The notes below the pieces were generated by a model. That model worked only from the letters and a program-made list of their open reading frames with translations. It searched no databases and was not told the DNA's origin. From contig NZ_JAVIFU010000007.1 of assembly GCF_031157315.1 (NCBI RefSeq), forward strand, positions 62,001 to 126,000: a stretch of DNA of 64,000 nt, in the 5' to 3' direction. The stretch is from Paenibacillus sp. LHD-38. Its GTDB lineage: Bacteria; Bacillota; Bacilli; Paenibacillales; Paenibacillaceae. This document shows, piece after piece, positions 63,163-64,000 of the stretch. The first letter of the stretch is position 1; the number at the start of each line of letters is the position of its first letter. The position numbers and the translations under genes are program-made.

Positions 63163-64000
63163 GTGAAAAAAACCGGAATTATGCTACTAGCCGTCTGTGT
63201 CCTTGCGCTCGGGGCAGTCAGCTGGGGATATGTGAAGCGGCAAAACGCCGGTTCTAATCATCAAGAAACCCTTGCCGTTTCAGCGAATGCGGAAGGTAAC
63301 GCAGTAACAAACGTGATCCCCTTATCCGGCTCGGCTTCGGAGAATGGTATGATCGAAGCGGCAAGCAATGAAGCTCTCTCCTTATACATTCATCCGGCAA
63401 CGACCGAAATTGCCGTGCTTGATCGGGCATCGGGCGAAATGTGGTACTCGAATCCCCAAGATTTGAAGTCCAATGAGAAGCTTACTCCACTTTATCAATC
63501 CTTGTTATCGTCGCAGGTGAAGCTTTCCTATTATAACGAAAAGGGACAAGTCAGCACTTTTAACAGTTTTGACGACAGCGTTAAAAAAAACCAATTTGAA
63601 ATCGGGAAAGTGGACCAAGGCGTGAAAGTCACTTATACGCTTGGCAACGTAGTCAAAGGACTCGATATCATTCCGCTCGCGATTAGCGAGCAGCGGTTTC
63701 AAGAGGAAATTATTAAAAAAATCGAAGACGAAAAGGCTCAGAAAAGTGTCGCGTATAAATTTGCATTCGATAAAAATAATAAGGTCTACACGCCTAGACC
63801 GATGCAGCCTTTCGTGGTAGAGGAAGTCGCGGGGATCTTAGAGTCTATAGGGTATACAAGCGAAGACGCTGCCTACGACAATAAGGAGAATGGGATGGAA
63901 TCCGTCTCATCAGCGAAATCGATTCAATTCAAGGTTTCGGTCATCTACACCTTGGAAGGGGAGCGTCTCTTCGTATCCGTTCCAACTAACGAAATCAAGT
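63163..64000 (+). CDS. DUF5696-like secreted protein, N-terminal part
   Basis: Open from GTG 63163 (GGAGGGG at 63151-63157) to the window edge; at least 279 residues and continuing. N-terminal signal/anchor helix GIMLLAVCVLALGAVSWGYV, then LYIHPATTEIAVLDRASGEM WYSNPQ and KVTYTLGNVVKGLDIIPLAI, which match the beginning of the large DUF5696 proteins found next to YIP1/NHL and CUT1 genes in Paenibacillus. These are thought to be glycosidase-related; the catalytic region would lie beyond the window. Confidence 0.75.
   Translation, partial: MKKTGIMLLAVCVLALGAVSWGYVKRQNAGSNHQETLAVSANAEGNAVTNVIPLSGSASENGMIEAASNEALSLYIHPATTEIAVLDRASGEMWYSNPQDLKSNEKLTPLYQSLLSSQVKLSYYNEKGQVSTFNSFDDSVKKNQFEIGKVDQGVKVTYTLGNVVKGLDIIPLAISEQRFQEEIIKKIEDEKAQKSVAYKFAFDKNNKVYTPRPMQPFVVEEVAGILESIGYTSEDAAYDNKENGMESVSSAKSIQFKVSVIYTLEGERLFVSVPTNEIK

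Noticed and set aside
1..64000. CRISPR arrays, tRNA, rRNA, prophage or conjugative genes
   Set aside because: No regularly spaced repeats, no cloverleaf or rRNA-like stretches and no phage or conjugation proteins were seen in either strand.

Overview
The window looks like a chromosome segment of a spore-forming, soil-type Firmicute, most likely Paenibacillus or a close relative. Evidence: strong purine-rich ribosome binding sites, frequent TTG/GTG starts, an alpha/beta small acid-soluble spore protein (17998-18210), CcpA-type cre-like sites, an exceptional load of sugar ABC transporters and glycosidases, and the pairing of a YIP1/NHL protein with a DUF5696-like protein at the right end. No rRNA, tRNA, CRISPR array or intact insertion sequence was found.

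Layout. 1-4450: remains of a sugar-catabolic operon (a Gfo/Idh/MocA oxidoreductase broken by a stop codon, plus an isomerase), a decayed discoidin-domain gene, then small accessory genes (DinB, GNAT, isochorismatase) separated by a hairpin repeat. 4650-12913: a metallophore-type island with a kinase-like protein, a nicotianamine-synthase-like enzyme (CntL family), a nickel/peptide-type ABC importer (SBP, two permeases, two ATPases) with Zur-box-like sites upstream, and a MATE exporter. The opine dehydrogenase (CntM) that completes staphylopine-like metallophores is absent. 13000-19000: accessory and decayed genes (YhcH, aminoglycoside phosphotransferase fragment, HIT pseudogene, DoxX, CBS, lipoprotein, SASP, GNAT). 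19245-24288: FadR-type regulator, CUT1 sugar importer without its ATPase, and a Cys/Met-metabolism PLP enzyme. 24738-27068: a cystine-type amino-acid importer. 27227-31262: VOC, GNAT, DinB remnant, methyltransferase, IS3-type remnant and glgC. 31420-35341: AraC regulator with GH105 and GH78 glycosidases (rhamnogalacturonan/rhamnoside use). 36706-45634: myo-inositol catabolic operon iolD-E-C-A-G-B followed by a LacI regulator and a HAD phosphatase. 45710-49826: a decay zone holding a GntR regulator with an inverted internal segment, a frameshifted YesN-type regulator, a GH20-type pseudogene and an acetyltransferase tail. 49901-64000: GntR/LacI regulator, two endonuclease/exonuclease/phosphatase (EEP) proteins and a calcineurin-like phosphoesterase, then a CUT1 importer with two different binding proteins, one carrying long N-terminal carbohydrate-binding-like modules, and two secreted/membrane accessory proteins; the last gene runs off the window.

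Three things stand out. First, the CntM-less metallophore locus. Second, a hairpin repeat with the conserved core AACGGGCAG at eight places, most of them beside small, single, often broken accessory genes in a way that recalls gene cassettes. Third, an unusual number of genes broken by one in-frame stop or a single frameshift. The iol operon and the neighbouring phosphoesterase/importer cluster together suggest uptake and dephosphorylation of a phosphorylated polyol or glycoside, which is inference only.
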